Shown here one piece after another: positions 15,324-16,882 of a stretch of 16,882 bases of DNA. The DNA comes from Lachnospiraceae bacterium (GTDB lineage Bacteria; Bacillota; Clostridia; Lachnospirales; Lachnospiraceae), in assembly GCA_009774625.1 (NCBI GenBank), contig VSOB01000064.1, forward strand, positions 1 through 16,882, read 5' to 3'. The notes under the pieces were generated by a model, which saw nothing but the letters and a program-made list of their open reading frames with translations, ran no database searches and had not been told where the DNA came from. Made by a program: the position numbers and the translations under genes. Position 1 is the first letter of the stretch, and each line of letters starts with the position of its first letter.

Positions 15324-16334
15324 ATGGCATTATTTGAATCATATGAGAGACGTATTGATAAAATCAATGGTGTATTAAACGGCTATGGCATCTCTTCCAT
15401 TGAAGAAGCTGAGAAAATCACAAAAGATGCCGGACTTGACGTATATGAGCAGGTGAAGAAGATCCAGCCCATCTGCTTTGAAAATGCATGCTGGGCTTAT
15501 ACAGTAGGCGCAGCGATTGCAATTAAGAAAGGCTGCAGAAAAGCTGCTGACGCTGCTGCTGCCATCGGAGAAGGACTGCAGGCTTTCTGTATTCCCGGTT
15601 CTGTAGCAGATACCCGTAAGGTAGGCTTGGGACACGGCAATCTTGGTAAGATGCTTCTGGAAGAAGAGACAGACTGTTTTGCTTTTCTGGCTGGTCATGA
15701 GTCCTTTGCGGCTGCTGAGGGTGCAATCGGTATTGCTGAGAAAGCCAATAAGGTACGTAAGAAACCCCTTCGTGTGATCTTAAACGGACTCGGAAAGGAT
15801 GCGGCTTTGATTATTTCCCGTATCAACGGTTTTACTTTTGTGGAGACAGAGTATGATCCTTATACCAATGAGGTAAAGGAAATCAGCAGAACTCCTTATT
15901 CAGAAGGACTTCGTGCAAAGGTAAACTGCTATGGTGCAAACTCCGTTCCGGAAGGTGTTGCAATCATGTGGAAGGAAAATGTGGATGTATCCATTACCGG
16001 TAATTCCACCAATCCTACCAGATTCCAGCATCCGGTAGCCGGTACCTATAAGAAAGAGAGAACAGAAGCCGGCAAGAAATACTTCTCTGTAGCATCCGGC
16101 GGTGGTACAGGACGTACCCTGCATCCCGATAATATGGCAGCAGGTCCTGCTTCCTATGGTTTTACGGATACATTAGGACGTATGCATTCCGATGCACAGT
16201 TCGCAGGTTCTTCTTCCGTACCGGCGCATGTTGAGATGATGGGCCTGATCGGTATGGGCAACAACCCGATGGTTGGTGCAACCGTTGCAGTGGCTGTCTT
16301 GATCGAGGAAGCGGCTGAGGCTGGGAAGTTTTAA
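15324..16334 (+). CDS. GGGtGRT-family protein of unknown function
   Basis: 336 residues, matching the family named after its motif, here GGGTGRT at 259-265. No signal peptide or membrane segment is evident. Six cysteines (C51, C56, C71, C89, C118, C202) could hold a cluster or metal, with C51 and C56 close together. Other glycine-rich stretches, such as GLGHGNLGK (101-109) and GLIGMGNNP (307-315), suggest a ligand-binding fold. It follows the scaffold gene by 18 bases with a strong AGGAGGAGG site and is closed by a perfect terminator. All thirteen arginine codons are CGT or AGA, unlike the CGG/AGG-rich genes to the left, which suggests high expression. The biochemical function is not known to me; linkage to the scaffold suggests it receives or uses an Fe-S cluster. 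Confidence 0.88.
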   Translation: MALFESYERRIDKINGVLNGYGISSIEEAEKITKDAGLDVYEQVKKIQPICFENACWAYTVGAAIAIKKGCRKAADAAAAIGEGLQAFCIPGSVADTRKVGLGHGNLGKMLLEEETDCFAFLAGHESFAAAEGAIGIAEKANKVRKKPLRVILNGLGKDAALIISRINGFTFVETEYDPYTNEVKEISRTPYSEGLRAKVNCYGANSVPEGVAIMWKENVDVSITGNSTNPTRFQHPVAGTYKKERTEAGKKYFSVASGGGTGRTLHPDNMAAGPASYGFTDTLGRMHSDAQFAGSSSVPAHVEMMGLIGMGNNPMVGATVAVAVLIEEAAEAGKF

Positions 16335-16367
16335 GAATATCTTATAAAGTGAAATGCCATAAAGCTT

Positions 16368-16405
16368 AAAAGTACCGTAATCTCAAGGGTTACGGTACTT
16401 TTTTA
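16368..16405 (+). terminator. Intrinsic terminator after the GGGtGRT gene
   Basis: A perfect 13-base-pair stem (16368-16380 with 16390-16402), nine-base loop TCTCAAGGG, and a T run ending at 16404. It lies 33 bases after the stop. The A-rich 5' side means it could also work on the opposite strand. Confidence 0.93.
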
Positions 16406-16554
16406 TGCTCAGAATGAAAATATAGGAACTGGTTTCAAATGTTGTGAAAATGGGAGAGAATGGGTAAGTAGGTAACGGGTAGGTAACAAGGCGTAGGTAA
16501 CAAAAATCTGGACAAATAGAGAGTGAAAAAACCGTAGCCACAAGGGTTACGGTA
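16384..16554. repeat. 14-bp direct repeat, possible attachment-site core
   Basis: CAAGGGTTACGGTA occurs at 16384-16397, inside the chromosomal terminator, and at 16541-16554, at the 3' end of the integrase remnant. The two copies are 157 bases apart. They could be duplicated core sites of an integrated element, or two similar hairpins by common descent. Confidence 0.35.
16468..16501. repeat. Three direct repeats GTAGGTAAC
   Basis: Exact copies at 16468-16476, 16479-16487 and 16493-16501, spaced 11 and 14 bases start to start. They lie next to the 3' end of the integrase remnant. Short direct repeats there resemble arm-type integrase binding sites. The stretch 16406-16530 otherwise shows no gene. 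Confidence 0.6.
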
Positions 16555-16555
16555 T
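16525..16555 (-). terminator. Terminator of the integrase remnant
   Basis: On the minus strand ACCGTAACC (complement of 16545-16553) pairs with GGCTACGGT (complement of 16531-16539) around a short loop and is followed by TTTTTT. The TAA stop codon of the integrase remnant lies in the stem. On the plus strand the tail ATCTTTT is poorer. Confidence 0.7.
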
Positions 16556-16699
16556 CTTTTCTAATTCGGTTCTCAGCCATTCAATATCTCGTTTTGTATA
16601 GGTACTTTCCGTTATGTCAGTGATCTTGTGGCCGACAAGGAGCTTTATTACATATTCATCTACACCGGCCTTTTGCCTCATACCCCATTTGATAGACAT
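16547..16699 (-). pseudogene. C-terminal remnant of a tyrosine recombinase/integrase
   Basis: Reading the complement from 16699 gives 50 codons ending in TAA at 16547. From about KAGVDEYVIKLLVGH onwards it matches the end of Tn916-type/phage integrases: a GH box (H24 of the fragment) and the nucleophile tyrosine in ESTYTKRD (Y34), then a helix WLRTELEKIP. The preceding catalytic arginine and the R-H-x-x-R region are missing, and the frame closes a short way upstream. It is therefore a broken gene that cannot recombine DNA. The break lies between about 16690 and 16735, next to an IS3-type fragment on the other strand. Probably the scar of an integrative element inserted behind the Fe-S pair. 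Confidence 0.75.
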
Positions 16700-16730
16700 G
16701 TAGAACGAATGGTATAATCTATCCAACAGA

Positions 16731-16882
16731 GGTAAGCGTGTTCAGTCGGGAATACCTGCAGCACAGGTCGCAAGGGAACTGGGCATTAATGTAAATACCC
16801 TCTAGACATGGATGTCCCGCTTTAAGGAACATCCCACAGAACCCTTTGTCGGCAGTGGTAACCTCCATCAGGAAGATGCCGA
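16731..16882 (+). pseudogene. Remnant of IS3-family transposase orfA (runs off window)
   Basis: The plus frame reads KRVQSGIPAAQVARELGI, then NVNTL, an amber TAG (16803-16805), and TWMSRFKEHPTEPFVGSGNL to the window edge. This is the helix-turn-helix N-terminal part of IS3-family OrfA, where tyrosine or histidine is expected at the TAG. The usual first 20 or so residues and start codon are absent, so it is broken at the 5' end and interrupted by a stop. TGGTATAAT at 16710-16718 may be an old IS promoter. OrfB and the right end are beyond the window. Confidence 0.75.

Noticed and set aside
16468..16501. CRISPR-like array
   Set aside because: The repeats are nine bases with spacers of two and five bases, far too short; no cas gene is nearby.
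16803..16805. Amber codon as a recoded or read-through residue in OrfA
   Set aside because: The 5' end of the gene is also missing, so simple decay explains it better.

Overview
The window looks like a chromosomal segment of a Gram-positive anaerobe of the Clostridia, most likely a Lachnospiraceae-type gut bacterium. Grounds: moderate GC, strong AGGAGG-type ribosome binding sites, tightly packed co-directional genes, the archaeal/fungal-type aspartate-semialdehyde dehydrogenase, the GGGtGRT protein next to an IscU/NifU-like scaffold, and a TrpXYZ-type ABC transporter. The genus cannot be fixed by reading alone.

Left edge (1-740): the first 192 codons of a SsuB/TauB-type ABC transporter ATPase on the minus strand, diverging from the rest. 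The divergent gap holds a good sigma-70-type promoter for the plus-strand genes.

Main block (741-11393): seven plus-strand genes with short gaps and no clear terminator between them: argH (arginine synthesis), asd (lysine/threonine/methionine branch), a PAS-GGDEF-EAL protein with a dead GGDEF and an intact EAL site, an archaeal-type ATPase/DUF234 protein that has lost both Walker A and nuclease-like residues, topB, a GlmU-like left-handed beta-helix protein, and a PAS-PAS-GGDEF-GAF-PAS protein with a degenerate GGDEF. An intrinsic terminator follows at 11414-11460. The block joins housekeeping biosynthesis, DNA topology and cyclic-di-GMP signalling.

Transporter (11479-14576): a lipoprotein, a permease and an ATPase of the family that imports aromatic amino acids (TrpX/CD0873-type). 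A strong promoter precedes the lipoprotein gene. A clear intrinsic terminator and a second good promoter separate it from the permease-ATPase pair, so the binding protein can be made in excess.

Fe-S pair (14613-16405): an IscU/NifU-like scaffold gene followed by a GGGtGRT-family gene, a widespread pair of unknown role. Codon choice suggests high expression. A perfect 13-bp terminator stem closes the unit.

Right edge (16406-16882): mobile-element wreckage. It holds three GTAGGTAAC repeats, a second terminator-like hairpin sharing a 14-bp sequence with the preceding terminator, the last 50 codons of a tyrosine recombinase on the minus strand, and a broken IS3-family orfA with an in-frame amber codon.
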